Both the position numbers and the translations under genes were made by a program. This document shows positions 40,795 to 49,304 of a DNA stretch of 64,000 bases, one piece after another. The notes beneath the pieces were generated by a model. That model was not told the origin of the DNA. It made no database searches and worked only from the letters and a program-made list of their open reading frames with translations. Source of the DNA: Solimonas sp. K1W22B-7 (GTDB lineage Bacteria; Pseudomonadota; Gammaproteobacteria; Nevskiales; Nevskiaceae); assembly GCF_003428335.1 (NCBI RefSeq), contig NZ_CP031704.1:5220071-5284070 (forward strand). The letters are read 5' to 3'. Position 1 is the first letter of the stretch. The number at the start of each line of letters is the position of its first letter.

Positions 40795-41286
40795 TCAGCC
40801 CAGGGAAAACAGGTCGTAGCGCACAAAACCCTCCGGCCCGCCCTTCAGCCCGGTGACCTTTCCCACTGCCTGCAGATGGTTGAGCCAGGCGTACCTCGGA
40901 TGCCCGGTCTGGAAGCAGGGCGTGATGATGAAGTACATGTCCGCTGCCGTGAGCGTTTCTCCGGCGCTCATGCGCGCGAAATTCTCCGGCTTCACGCTGA
41001 TGACGCCGCCGTAGCTGACGTGGATCAGCGCGCCGTCACCGGTCTGCAGGCTCATGCGCGCATCCACGCGCAGGCTGCCGCCCGGCATGGCACGCAGCCA
41101 GTCGCCGGTGGGCGTGAGCATCTGCGCGTCCAGGCGCGGACCGCGAGCCCAGCCGCCGGGACCGGACTGGTAGATCGTCAGCGCCGGGTCGATCTGCTGC
41201 GGCGCGCCGACGGTGGGGCTGTGCAGCGTGCACAGGAATTCGGTGGCGATCTGCGTGGTGGGCTGCATCGTGGTCTTCGTGTCCAT
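40795..41286 (-). CDS. DUF3237 domain protein
   Basis: A 163-residue protein matching DUF3237: an opening strand region TEFLCTLHSPTVGAPQQI, then GPRLDAQMLTPTGDWLRAMP near the middle, and a 'HVSYGGVISV' strand. The family folds as a beta barrel and is often found near VOC or flavin enzymes in small-molecule metabolism; no reaction has been fixed. It starts 3 nt after the stop of the VOC gene, so they are co-transcribed. Confidence 0.88.
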   Translation of the reverse strand: MDTKTTMQPTTQIATEFLCTLHSPTVGAPQQIDPALTIYQSGPGGWARGPRLDAQMLTPTGDWLRAMPGGSLRVDARMSLQTGDGALIHVSYGGVISVKPENFARMSAGETLTAADMYFIITPCFQTGHPRYAWLNHLQAVGKVTGLKGGPEGFVRYDLFSLG

Positions 41287-41289
41287 GGC

Positions 41290-41661
41290 TCAGCGCTCCG
41301 GCTGCAGACAGACGGCCTCGACGTTGTTGCCGTCGGGGTCCAGCAGGAAGGCGGCGTAGTAGTGCGGGCCGTAGTCCACGCGCAGCCCCGGCGCGCCATG
41401 ATCGCGGCCACCGGCCTTGAGTCCGGCGCGATGGAAATGATCGACCGCCTTGCGGTCCGGCGCGCGGAAGGCGACATGGATGCCGTGGCCGGCAGGCTGG
41501 GTGTTGCCGTGCAGCCACAGCCCGGCTTCGCCCTTGGGGCCGATGCCGGCACCGTGCTCGTCCTGCGAGCAGATGCCATGGCCCAGCGGCGCCAAGGCCG
41601 CCTCGTAGAAGCGCAGGCTGGCAGCGAGATTCTTTACCTTCAAACCGAGATGGTCGTACAT
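41290..41661 (-). CDS. VOC family (glyoxalase/bleomycin resistance-like) protein
   Basis: A 123-residue vicinal-oxygen-chelate fold protein: MYDHLGLKVKNLAASLRFYE at the start, GLWLHGNTQPAGHGIHVAF in the middle and YYAAFLLDPDGNNVEAVC at the end, with the metal-ligand positions His4, His near 67 and Glu near 117. Substrate is unknown. I chose the ATG at 41661, which gives the canonical N-terminus. Downstream are DUF3237 and upstream an AraC regulator on the same strand. Confidence 0.9.
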   Translation of the reverse strand: MYDHLGLKVKNLAASLRFYEAALAPLGHGICSQDEHGAGIGPKGEAGLWLHGNTQPAGHGIHVAFRAPDRKAVDHFHRAGLKAGGRDHGAPGLRVDYGPHYYAAFLLDPDGNNVEAVCLQPER

Positions 41662-41689
41662 GAGCAGTCTCCTGTGTGTGGAAACCACT

Positions 41690-42535
41690 CTAGGGACGCG
41701 CGGCGATCTTCTCTTGGAGAATCTTGCGGTCGCCCTTCGCCGCACGGCGGAAGCCGCCGGGCGAGACGCCGGCGGCGCGGTGGAAGCTGCGCACGAAGTT
41801 GGAGAGGTCGGCGAAGCCGACGTCCAGCGCTACGTCGGTGATGGCGCGGTCCTCGTCCGCCAGCAGGCGCGCGGCATGGCGCAGGCGCGAGCGCAACAGG
41901 TATTGGTGCGGAGTCACCCCCACGACCTTGGCGAACAGACGCAGGAAGTGGAAGGGGCTCAGGCCAGCCTCGCGCGCGGCGCGTTCCAGGTCCACTTCAC
42001 TGGGAGAATTCGCGTCCAGCCATAGTGCCGCCTCGACCGCACGGCGGCGGTCGCGCGGCGGCGCGGCGGGCGGAGTCCGGCGGTGGCCGGAAACCAGCTC
42101 GACGAAGCGCGCGGCGAACAGCAGGCCCGCCTCGTCCATGCCGATGTCGCTGCCACCGTCGGCCACGGCCTGCGCCAGCTCGCCCAGCACCACCAGTTGC
42201 GGCAGCGGCGGCAGGCTGAGGCTGCGCCAGGGTTTCTGTCCGCCGCCCAGGGCCTCCACCCATTCGGCGGAGAGCTGAAAGGACAGGCACTCGTCGCCGC
42301 AGACGTGGTGATCGTGGGTGCAGAGGTATTCGTCGCCGGGGCAACCCACCATCAGCGAACCGGCCACCAGCTCGAAGCTGGCACCGCGACTGCGCAGGCC
42401 GAAGCTGCCCTTGCGCACATAGGACACGGAATAGCCGCCATGCACCTCGGGGTAGGGCGCATCCTGCGGGCCGGCATCGCAGCGGTAGTCCATCACCGTC
42501 AGCGAGCCGCCCTTGTAGATCGTCGTGGCCGTCAT
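41690..42535 (-). CDS. AraC family transcriptional regulator
   Basis: A 281-residue regulator. The N-terminal cupin-like sensing domain (about 1-150) has [16 protein letters not shown], and a cysteine-rich stretch ([19 protein letters not shown]) at about 67-85 that may bind metal or sense redox. The C-terminal AraC HTH pair covers about 180-270 ([20 protein letters not shown], then [20 protein letters not shown]). A GCGAGGG upstream supports the ATG at 42535. It probably controls the VOC-DUF3237 genes that follow it. It is divergent from the ArsR gene. Confidence 0.9.
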   Translation of the reverse strand: MTATTIYKGGSLTVMDYRCDAGPQDAPYPEVHGGYSVSYVRKGSFGLRSRGASFELVAGSLMVGCPGDEYLCTHDHHVCGDECLSFQLSAEWVEALGGGQKPWRSLSLPPLPQLVVLGELAQAVADGGSDIGMDEAGLLFAARFVELVSGHRRTPPAAPPRDRRRAVEAALWLDANSPSEVDLERAAREAGLSPFHFLRLFAKVVGVTPHQYLLRSRLRHAARLLADEDRAITDVALDVGFADLSNFVRSFHRAAGVSPGGFRRAAKGDRKILQEKIAARP

Positions 42536-42598
42536 GTCTGAAACCCTCGCCGGCCAGTACACGCCTTCCGGGCTGGCCGGTCAAGCCGGGATTTACAT

Positions 42599-42614
42599 TC
42601 AACCATATGGTTGA
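42599..42614. promoter_or_regulatory. ArsR-type operator, distal copy
   Basis: A perfect 16-bp palindrome TCAACCATATGGTTGA in the gap between the AraC and ArsR genes. It is the stronger of two related sites spaced 40 bp apart. Confidence 0.8.
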
Positions 42615-42638
42615 CTATTGATCGGGCCCTGCGTATAT

Positions 42639-42654
42639 TCAACCTTATGGTTAA
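42639..42654 (+). promoter_or_regulatory. ArsR-type operator, start-codon copy
   Basis: TCAACCTTATGGTTAA, a diverged copy of the site at 42599-42614, overlaps the ATG of the ArsR gene at 42647. Binding there would block both transcription and translation initiation, which fits tight autorepression. Confidence 0.75.
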
Positions 42655-42982
42655 TCAATCATCATCCCGCCTGGATCTCGTGTTCCAGGCCCTGGCGGAC
42701 CCCACCCGGCGGCAGATGCTGCGCAGCCTCGCGGGGCGCGAGCGCACGGTCGGCGAACTGGCGGAGCCCTTCCGCATTTCGCTGGCCGCCGCCTCCAAGC
42801 ACGTCAAGACCCTGGAGCGCGCCGGCCTGGTGCGCCGCACCGTGCAGGGACGCAGTCATTTCTGCCGGCTCGATCCCAAGCCCATGGCCGGCGCACACGA
42901 GTGGCTGGGCTTCTACGAACGTTTCTGGGGTGAGCGTCTCGATGCCCTCGAGGCGCTGCTGCGACATCCCGGGAAGGAGTGA
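42647..42982 (+). CDS. ArsR family repressor
   Basis: A 111-residue winged-helix regulator of the ArsR type without metal-binding cysteines: LDLVFQALADPTRRQMLRSL at the start and VGELAEPFRISLAAASKHVK as recognition helix region. This subgroup commonly pairs with SRPBCC proteins and regulates them. I chose the ATG at 42647 because the upstream GTG/TTG options lie in the operator region. The AHSA1-like gene begins 3 nt after its stop. Confidence 0.92.
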   Translation: MVNQSSSRLDLVFQALADPTRRQMLRSLAGRERTVGELAEPFRISLAAASKHVKTLERAGLVRRTVQGRSHFCRLDPKPMAGAHEWLGFYERFWGERLDALEALLRHPGKE

Positions 42983-42985
42983 ATC

Positions 42986-43510
42986 ATGGATGACTTTGGT
43001 GTGGTGACCGAACCCGGCACCTTGCGCATGGACCGCCTGCTGCCCGGGCCCATCGAGCGGGTCTGGAGCTATCTCACGGACTCGGACAAGCGCGCACGCT
43101 GGCTCGCCGCCGGGCCGATGGACCTGCAGATCGGCGGGCGCGTGGACCTGGCGTTCCACAACAGCCTGCTGTCGTCGAAGGTCGAGGAGCCGCCCGAGCA
43201 CTACCGCAACGCGGACTGCTCGAAGCTGCAGGGCCGCGTCACCCGCTGCGAGCCGCCTTACCGGCTGAGCTTCACCTGGGGCACGGGTGCCGATGCCTCG
43301 GAAGTGAGCTTCGACCTGAGCGAACAGGGCAGCGACGTGCGCCTGGTGCTGACGCACCGCCGCATCGGCGAGCGCCGCATGCTGCTGAGCGTGGCCGGCG
43401 GCTGGCACACGCATGTCGGCATCCTGGTGGACCGCCTCAACGGCCGCGAACCGCCCGGCTTCTGGTCGACGCATACGGCGCTGGAGGCGGAGTACGGACG
43501 CAGGCTCTAG
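42986..43510 (+). CDS. SRPBCC family protein (AHSA1-like)
   Basis: A 174-residue START/AHSA1-type protein: LRMDRLLPGPIERVWSYLTD at the start, then WLAAGPMDLQIGGRVDLAFH, and ending SVAGGWHTHVGILVDRLNG. The fold holds a hydrophobic cavity for ligands; such proteins follow an ArsR regulator very often. A clear AAGGAG precedes the ATG. Convergent with ogt; their stops overlap by 4 nt. Confidence 0.92.
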   Translation: MDDFGVVTEPGTLRMDRLLPGPIERVWSYLTDSDKRARWLAAGPMDLQIGGRVDLAFHNSLLSSKVEEPPEHYRNADCSKLQGRVTRCEPPYRLSFTWGTGADASEVSFDLSEQGSDVRLVLTHRRIGERRMLLSVAGGWHTHVGILVDRLNGREPPGFWSTHTALEAEYGRRL

Positions 43511-44055
43511 AACAACTCCTGCTGCCCCCTGCCGCCCGACTCGATGAACAGCAGCTTCTTCTTGGTCTCCACGCCGCCGTGCGCGGAGAAGCCGCCGCTC
43601 CAGTCGCCCGCGCCGAGGATGCGATGACAGGGCACGACGATAGGGAAGGGATTGGCGCCCAGCGCCCGCCCCACCGCGCGTGCCGCGCCGGGATCGCCCA
43701 GGGCGGTTGCCAGCTCACCGTAGGTGCGCGTCTGGCCCGGAGGAATCGCACGCGCCAGTTCGTAGACGCCGAGCGCGAAGGCCTGCAGGCCGGCAGTATC
43801 GAGCACGATCTCGCGCAGGTCGCGCGGCTCGCCGCGCAGCAGCGCCAGGATGGAGTCGATGGCGGCGCTCACCGGCTCCGGCGGCAGCGCTTCCTGCAAC
43901 TCCGGGTAGCGCCGCCGCAAGCGCGCAAGCGTGCGCCGCTCGTCTACTTCAGGCAGCTGCGTGCCGACCAGGCCGCGTTCACCCCAGGCGATGCCGCAGC
44001 GGCCCAGCGGCGTGTCGAACAGGCAGAGTCCTTGTTTCATGGCTGCAGTCTGCAT
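43507..44055 (-). CDS. ogt: O6-methylguanine-DNA methyltransferase
   Basis: A 182-residue suicide alkyltransferase. The acceptor motif is VPCHRILG with Cys143, the DNA-binding helix has ARAVGRALG before it, and the Asn/Pro hinge NPFPIVVPCHR is complete. It repairs O6-alkylguanine by taking the alkyl group on Cys143. Two ATGs (44055 and 44040) are possible; neither has an ideal Shine-Dalgarno. An alkyltransferase-like homologue without the cysteine is encoded at 62329-62667. Confidence 0.93.
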   Translation of the reverse strand: MQTAAMKQGLCLFDTPLGRCGIAWGERGLVGTQLPEVDERRTLARLRRRYPELQEALPPEPVSAAIDSILALLRGEPRDLREIVLDTAGLQAFALGVYELARAIPPGQTRTYGELATALGDPGAARAVGRALGANPFPIVVPCHRILGAGDWSGGFSAHGGVETKKKLLFIESGGRGQQELF

Positions 44056-44087
44056 CAGGGTCGGCGCGGATACTTGCCGGATCTTGC

Positions 44088-44537
44088 TCAGGTCTTCTTC
44101 ATCAGGTGCCGCGGGCCGCTACCCTCCACGGCGAGCTTGTCGCCGGGATTGCGCAGGCGGCAGCGCTCGATCGACAGGCAGCCGCAGCCGATGCAGTCCG
44201 TGAGCTGGTCGCGCAGCTGCGTCAGCTGCTCGATGCGCGCGTCCAGTTCCTCGCGCCAGGTCCGCGACATGCGCGTCCAGTCGGCCAGCGTCGGGATGCG
44301 GCCCTCGGGCAGTTGCGCCAGCGCCTCGCCGATGGTCTCCAGCGGAATGCCGACGCGCTGGGCGACGCGGATGATGGCGATATGGCGCAGCGTGTCGCGG
44401 GTGTAGCGGCGCTGGTTGCCGGCACTGCGGCGGCTGTGGATCAGGCCGCGGCTTTCATAGAAGTGCAGCGTCGACACCGCCACGCCACTGCGCTGGGCTA
44501 CCTGCCCCACGCTGAGTTCGTCATGCGGCGATACCAT
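44088..44537 (-). CDS. soxR: redox-sensitive transcriptional activator SoxR
   Basis: A 149-residue MerR-family protein. The HTH is [20 protein letters not shown] (about 9-28). The [2Fe-2S] motif [12 protein letters not shown] is complete (Cys115, 118, 120, 126). SoxR senses redox-cycling compounds by oxidation of its cluster. No soxS is nearby; as in non-enteric bacteria, SoxR here faces a divergent oxidoreductase-exporter operon. The SoxR box lies in the 49-61 bp between them. Confidence 0.95.
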   Translation of the reverse strand: MVSPHDELSVGQVAQRSGVAVSTLHFYESRGLIHSRRSAGNQRRYTRDTLRHIAIIRVAQRVGIPLETIGEALAQLPEGRIPTLADWTRMSRTWREELDARIEQLTQLRDQLTDCIGCGCLSIERCRLRNPGDKLAVEGSGPRHLMKKT

Positions 44538-44541
44538 GGAC

Positions 44542-44572
44542 TTGACCTCAACTTAACTTGAGGTTCTATGCT
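44542..44572 (+). promoter_or_regulatory. SoxR-controlled promoter with SoxR box
   Basis: TTGACC (44542-44547) and TATGCT (44567-44572) are spaced by 19 bp, the long spacer typical of MerR-family promoters. Within it lies CCTCAACTTAACTTGAGG (44546-44563), close to the known SoxR box CCTCAAGTTAACTTGAGG with one changed base. It faces the quinone reductase-MFS operon. Confidence 0.85.
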
Positions 44573-44598
44573 GGCGCCAACATCCGATGAGGTCAAGC

Positions 44599-45588
44599 AT
44601 GAACAGCATTGTCCGCCTGCTGCAGCAGGCTACCCCGCGCCCCGCCAGCCCCGGCACCATGCGCGCGCTGCTGCTGGCCGAGTACGGCGGGCCGGAGCTG
44701 CTGCAGGTCCGGCAGTTGCCGCTGCCCGAACCGCGGGAAGGGGAGCTGCGCGTGCGCGTGATCGCGGCCGGCCTGCAGCCGGTGGACGCGGCGGTGCGCC
44801 GCGGCGCCTTCGCACGCGGGGGCGCTTTTGCCTCGGCGCTGCCGCTGACGCCGGGCAACGAGTTCGCCGGCGTGGTCGACAAGGTCGGCGCGGACATCGG
44901 CCATTTCCGGCGCGGCGAATCGGTACTGGGCTGGACCCTGCTCAAGGCCTGCGCCGAGTACCTGGTGGTGCCGGCGGCGCAGGTGCTGCACAAGCCCTCG
45001 ATCCTGCCCTGGGACGAGGCCGGCGCCCTGTCGGCCTCGGGCCAGACGGCGCATACCGCGCTCGAAGCACTGCAGCTGCGCGCCGGCGAAACCCTGCTGG
45101 TGCACGGCGCGGCCGGCGGCGTCGGCACGATGGCGGTGCAGCTGGCGCGGGCATACGGCCTGCGCGTGATCGGCAGCGCCAGCCCGCGCAACCACGACTA
45201 TCTGCGCGTCCTCGGTGCCGAGCCGGTGGCCTACGGCGAGGGCATGGAGGAACGCCTGCGCGCGATGGCGCCGGGCGGTATCGACGCCGCGCTGGATGCG
45301 GCTGGCGGAGATGCCCTGTACGTGTCCCTGAACCTGGTGCGCGAGCGCCGCCGCATCGTCACCCTGGTGGAATTCACCAAGGCGGAGCTGTTCGGGGTGC
45401 AGGCGGTCCGCAGCCAGCGCTCCACTGCGCGCCTGGGCGAGCTGCTGCAGCTGCACGCGCAGGGGCAGCTGCGCGTACACGTCTCCGGTCGCTACGCGCT
45501 GGAAGACGCGGCGGCGGCGCATCGCGAGATCGAAGCCGGGCATGTGCGCGGCAAGCTGGTGCTGCGCATCGGGGCCGCGCATGAATGA
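44599..45588 (+). CDS. NADPH:quinone reductase-like MDR protein (SoxR target)
   Basis: About 329 residues of a zinc-independent medium-chain dehydrogenase: TPGNEFAGVVDKVGADIGHF near residue 90, LLVHGAAGGVGTMAVQLARA at about 170, no zinc cysteines. The family reduces quinones or alpha,beta-unsaturated carbonyls. I prefer the ATG at 44599, which has GAGG before it, over 44587. It is the first gene behind the SoxR promoter, so induction by redox-cycling drugs is expected. It overlaps the MFS gene by 8 nt. Confidence 0.9.
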   Translation: MNSIVRLLQQATPRPASPGTMRALLLAEYGGPELLQVRQLPLPEPREGELRVRVIAAGLQPVDAAVRRGAFARGGAFASALPLTPGNEFAGVVDKVGADIGHFRRGESVLGWTLLKACAEYLVVPAAQVLHKPSILPWDEAGALSASGQTAHTALEALQLRAGETLLVHGAAGGVGTMAVQLARAYGLRVIGSASPRNHDYLRVLGAEPVAYGEGMEERLRAMAPGGIDAALDAAGGDALYVSLNLVRERRRIVTLVEFTKAELFGVQAVRSQRSTARLGELLQLHAQGQLRVHVSGRYALEDAAAAHREIEAGHVRGKLVLRIGAAHE

Positions 45589-46942
45589 GGGCCTGATGTC
45601 GCGGCCCTACCGCGCGCTCACCAGCGGCATCGTCGCGCTGATCTCGCTGATCGGCTTCGAGTACCTGGCGATCGCCACGGCGATGCCGGCGGTGGCGCGC
45701 GCGCTCGATGGCCTGTCGCTGTACACGCTGGCCTTCGGCGGCCCGATGGCCACCAGCGTGATCGGCATGGTGCTGTCGGGCGGCTGGTGCGACCGCGGCG
45801 GACCACGCGCGCCGCTGTGGACCGGCGTGGCGGCCTTCGTCACCGGCTTGCTGCTGGCGGGCATGGCCCCTTCGATGGCGCTGCTGGTGACGGGCCGCCT
45901 GGTGCAGGGCCTCGGTGGCGGCCTGCTGTCGGTGGCGCTGTATGTGATCGTGGCCCGCGCCTATCCCGCGGCGCTGCACCCGCGCATCTTCGCCGCCTTC
46001 GCCGCGGCCTGGGTGGTGCCGGTGATCGTAGGTCCGGCGCTGGCGGGCTGGATCGTGGAAACGCTGGGCTGGCGCTGGGTGTTCTTCAGCGCCGTCATCG
46101 TGGCCCTGCCGGCGGCGCTGGCGGTGCAGGCCGCGCTGCGCGGACGTGCATTGCCCAACCCCGCGCCGACCGCGCCGCAGCACGCAAGGCTGTGGTGGGC
46201 GCTGGCGGCGGCGGGCAGTGCCGGGCTGATGTACTGGGCCGGGCAGCAGGGCGAACACGCCGGCTGGCTGCTGCCGCTGACGGTGATCGCGCTGGCACTG
46301 TCGGCACGACAGCTGTTGCCGGCAGGCACGCTGCTCGCAGGACGCGGCCTGCCCGCCGTCGTCGCGCTGCGCGGACTGGCGGCGGCAGCCTTCTTCGGCT
46401 GCGAGGTGTTCATCCCGCTGCTGCTCTCCGGCGAGCGCGGCCTGTCGCTGACCCAGGCCGGCCTGGTGCTGACCGTCGGCGCGCTGGGCTGGTCGGCCGG
46501 GTCCTGGTGGCAGGCACGGCCGGGGCGCGCGCCGCGGGTCCTGCTGCTGCGCAACGGCATGGCGGCGATCGCCCTGGGCATCCTCGCGATGCTGGCACTG
46601 CTGTGGCCGGCGGTGCCGCTGGCCCTCGGCGTCGCCGGCTGGATCGCCGCGGGCCTCGGCATGGGGGTGGTCTACCCGACGCTGTCGGTGCTGACGCTGG
46701 AGCTGTCGGAGCCGTCGCAGCAGGGAACCAACAGTTCAGCGCTGCAACTCAGCGATTCGCTGTTCTCCGCCACCGCGCTGGCCTTGTCAGGCGCGCTGTT
46801 CGCGGCGCTGCTGCCGCAGTCTGCGATGGCGGGATATGTGGCGGGGCTGCTGCTGGCGGCAGGGTTTGCTGTGGCCGGCGTGGTGGTCGCGGGGAGGACG
46901 GAGGCAGGAATTCCTGTGAGAGGGACACTGGCTGCCGCATGA
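45581..46942 (+). CDS. MFS transporter, drug exporter type (SoxR-linked)
   Basis: A 453-residue major facilitator with 12-14 hydrophobic helices. The motif-A region is LSGGWCDRGGPRAPLW between helices 2 and 3, and motif C-like GRLVQGLGGGLLSVALYV follows in helix 4-5, as in DHA-type exporters. It likely expels toxic or redox-active compounds. The ATG at 45581 overlaps the reductase stop by 8 nt, so both are made together under SoxR. A long palindrome follows. Confidence 0.9.
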   Translation: MNEGLMSRPYRALTSGIVALISLIGFEYLAIATAMPAVARALDGLSLYTLAFGGPMATSVIGMVLSGGWCDRGGPRAPLWTGVAAFVTGLLLAGMAPSMALLVTGRLVQGLGGGLLSVALYVIVARAYPAALHPRIFAAFAAAWVVPVIVGPALAGWIVETLGWRWVFFSAVIVALPAALAVQAALRGRALPNPAPTAPQHARLWWALAAAGSAGLMYWAGQQGEHAGWLLPLTVIALALSARQLLPAGTLLAGRGLPAVVALRGLAAAAFFGCEVFIPLLLSGERGLSLTQAGLVLTVGALGWSAGSWWQARPGRAPRVLLLRNGMAAIALGILAMLALLWPAVPLALGVAGWIAAGLGMGVVYPTLSVLTLELSEPSQQGTNSSALQLSDSLFSATALALSGALFAALLPQSAMAGYVAGLLLAAGFAVAGVVVAGRTEAGIPVRGTLAAA

Positions 46943-46951
46943 GGCCCCTTT

Positions 46952-47029
46952 CTCGTAGGAGCGGCTGTTAGCCGCGAGGGATGGTCGCCATGGTGGCCGC
47001 CGATCGCGGCTGACAGCCGCTCCTACGAG
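46952..47029. repeat. long inverted repeat, GTAGGAGCGGCTG family
   Basis: Arms 46952-46976 (begins CTCGTAGGAGCGGCTG) and 47005-47029 are complementary over 25 bp with one mismatch, 28-nt loop. It lies between the convergent MFS and EamA genes. The same family forms a perfect 28-bp hairpin at 63271-63330. Confidence 0.9.
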
Positions 47030-47910
47030 CCGGCACTTTTATCCTCGGCCTTCATCGACTGCCGGCACCACAAAATCCCCCCCAGCACGATCGCCCCACC
47101 CAGCGCCTGTTGCGCACCGAAGCGCTCCTGCAGCAGCAGCCAGGCAAAGGCCGCCGCCGCCAGCGGTTGCAGCAGCAGGCTGACCGAGGAGAACGAGGCC
47201 GGCAGGTGCGCAAAGCCGTAGGCGATCAGGCCCTGGCCCAGCACGTGCGACAGCATTGCCAGCCCCAGCAGCACCCACCAGCCCTGCGCGGATTGCGGCC
47301 ATAGCACCTCGCCCTGCAGCAGCGTCATCGGCAGCAGCACGATGGCGGCGGTGGCGCTGGTCCAGAACATCACCGCGAGCGTGGAGTGGTAACGCCGCTG
47401 GTGGCTCAGCACCAGCAGGTAGCCGGCATAGAACAGCGAGGTGACGACGGACAGCAGGTCGCCGATCAGCGTCCTGCGCGAGACTTCCATGCTGTCGGCC
47501 ATCAGCAGCAGCGCACCACCGAAGGCCAGCCCCAGTCCGGCGATGAAGGCAGGTCGCACGCGCTCTCCCCATAGCCACCAGGCGACCAGCGTGACCCAGA
47601 CCGGCGCGAGGTTGGTGAGCAGCGTGGAGTTGGCCACCGAGGTCCACAGGATCGACTGGTGCCAGACGGCGAGGTCGCCGACGAAGAACAGGCCGGCCAG
47701 CGCCAGCCAGCCCAGTGACCGTGACGATGTTCCACGGAAGCTTTCGCCGCGCAGCAGCATCAGCAGGCCGAACACCGGCGCCGCCAGCGCCAGTCGCCAG
47801 AACGCGGTGGCGGTGGGACCTACATCGGCGAGGCGCACGAAGATCGGCGCAAGGCCGATCAGGGTTGCGCCGATCAGCAGCGCAGAAAGAGGCGACAGGC
47901 GCAGACTCAA
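47023..47910 (-). CDS. DMT superfamily transporter (EamA domains)
   Basis: A 295-residue exporter with ten hydrophobic helices in two EamA repeats: LIGLAPIFVRLADVGPTATA at the start and STLLTNLAPVWVTLVAWWLW in repeat one; GLAMLSHVLGQGLIAYGFAH and LLLQPLAAAAFAW in repeat two. The only sensible start is the TTG at 47910, which overlaps the stop of the sterol-desaturase-like gene (TTGA), since the next in-frame ATG falls inside helix 2. Substrate is unknown. The overlap implies translational coupling. Confidence 0.88.
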   Translation of the reverse strand: MSLRLSPLSALLIGATLIGLAPIFVRLADVGPTATAFWRLALAAPVFGLLMLLRGESFRGTSSRSLGWLALAGLFFVGDLAVWHQSILWTSVANSTLLTNLAPVWVTLVAWWLWGERVRPAFIAGLGLAFGGALLLMADSMEVSRRTLIGDLLSVVTSLFYAGYLLVLSHQRRYHSTLAVMFWTSATAAIVLLPMTLLQGEVLWPQSAQGWWVLLGLAMLSHVLGQGLIAYGFAHLPASFSSVSLLLQPLAAAAFAWLLLQERFGAQQALGGAIVLGGILWCRQSMKAEDKSAGS

Positions 47911-48728
47911 CGTGCTTTCCAGTCCTGCAGCATCTTGTCGTAGTCGCGCACCGTGGTGCCGAAGCGGCGATCCCACAGCGGCAGGAAGCCGGCGTAGTTG
48001 CCGCGCACACGCGCATGGTGCGCGTCGTGGTGCAGGGCGCCATGGGAGAACGGCAGCCAGTGCGTCGGCGACCCGGGGAAGGCGTAGCCGCAATGGCCCT
48101 CCGCTGCCTCCCATTGCCGGAACAGGATCCAGATCCACAGCAGCGCCACATGCGCGCCGAGCAGCGAGGGCCCGACGAAGGCCAGCGAGCCGGTGAGCAC
48201 GTACTCCACCGGGTGCATGTAGTGTCCGGTGATGGCCCAGGGCGCCAGCACGCGGTGATGGCGGCCGTGGACGTTCGCCAGCAGCCAGCGCGAATGCATG
48301 GCGCGATGCATCCAGTAGTAGAGGAAGTCGTCTAGATAGATGCAGAACAGCAGTTGCAGCGGGAACAACCACCACCAGCTTTCCGGCAGCGGTCCGAGGG
48401 TCACGCCGGACAGGCTCATCAGCGGCCAGGCCGCGGCCGTGACGGCGAGCATGCAGAGATTGTTGCGCGCCCAGCTCCACAGCGATTCGCGCAGCATCCG
48501 CGGCCCCTGCACCAGAATGCCGCGGCGCTCGGCTTCCTCCTGCGACAGGGCGCCGGCACCGCGCGGGTTCTGGATTTTCCAGCGCCGCGCCCAGGCCGGG
48601 TCGCGCGCCGCCAGCCCGGTCAGCGGCAGCGCGAAGGCTAAAAAGGACCCGGCGCTGAGCAGGACCGTGGCAATACCCACCCAGACGAAGCGCGGGTCGG
48701 CGTAGGCGGCGGTGACGAATTCGAACAT
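47907..48728 (-). CDS. sterol desaturase/fatty acid hydroxylase family protein
   Basis: A 273-residue integral membrane di-iron protein. The histidine boxes are HRAMH (about 141-145), HGRHH (about 154-158) and HHDAHH (about 236-241). Several hydrophobic helices flank them. The superfamily hydroxylates or desaturates sterols, carotenoids or fatty acids using O2; the substrate here is unknown. It is first of a two-gene unit with the EamA exporter, which may move a product or precursor. Confidence 0.92.
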   Translation of the reverse strand: MFEFVTAAYADPRFVWVGIATVLLSAGSFLAFALPLTGLAARDPAWARRWKIQNPRGAGALSQEEAERRGILVQGPRMLRESLWSWARNNLCMLAVTAAAWPLMSLSGVTLGPLPESWWWLFPLQLLFCIYLDDFLYYWMHRAMHSRWLLANVHGRHHRVLAPWAITGHYMHPVEYVLTGSLAFVGPSLLGAHVALLWIWILFRQWEAAEGHCGYAFPGSPTHWLPFSHGALHHDAHHARVRGNYAGFLPLWDRRFGTTVRDYDKMLQDWKAR

Positions 48729-48773
48729 GGGCGGCAGCTTACGCCGCCGCCCGGCGCCTGCAAGAAGCGCGCT

Positions 48774-49304
48774 TCAGCGCGGCTCCCGGTGCTCCTTCGG
48801 CGGCTTGGGCGGCTTGCAGGGCTCGTCCGGTTCGCAGCCCAGCAGCTTGCGCTCCTCGTCGGTCGGAGGGCGCTTCTGCTCACGCAATTCGCGGAAGCGC
48901 TGGCGGATGCGCTCCTGCTCCTCGGGCGGCAGCTTGCGGAACTGCTCGGCGCGTTCGCGCAGGCGCTCGCGCTGCTCCGGCGTCATGCGGCGGAAGTGCT
49001 CGCGCCTGTCGCGCATGCGGTGCCGCTCTTCCGGCGACATGCGCTGCCAGCGGTCCAGGCGCTGGCGCGCATGCTCGCGCTGCTGCGGGTCCAGCTGCGA
49101 CCAGCGCTCGGCGCCGCGGGCCAGGCGGTCCTGCTTGTCGCCGGGCAGCGTCGCCCACTGCTGGCGCATCGGCTCCAGCACTTCGCGCTGGCCGTCGCTG
49201 AGCTGCTCCCAGCCGGTGGCGGCCTGGGCCGGCGCCAGCAGCAGCAGGCCCAGCACCGCGGCGAGCCTAGCGAGCCTTCGCATCGCGCTTGTCCATTTTC
49301 TCAT
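48774..49304 (-). CDS. DUF3106 domain secreted protein
   Basis: A 176-residue protein with a signal peptide (LARLAAVLGLLLLAPAQA, cleavage near 29). The mature part is helical and very rich in Arg, Glu and Gln: WEQLSDGQREVLEPMRQQW, then the repeating RMSPEERHRMRDRREHFRRM. This is DUF3106, usually found next to an ECF sigma and anti-sigma pair. The ATG at 49304 is used, with AAGGA upstream; it overlaps the preceding small gene by 38 bp. An ATG at 49283 is possible. Confidence 0.85.
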   Translation of the reverse strand: MRKWTSAMRRLARLAAVLGLLLLAPAQAATGWEQLSDGQREVLEPMRQQWATLPGDKQDRLARGAERWSQLDPQQREHARQRLDRWQRMSPEERHRMRDRREHFRRMTPEQRERLRERAEQFRKLPPEEQERIRQRFRELREQKRPPTDEERKLLGCEPDEPCKPPKPPKEHREPR

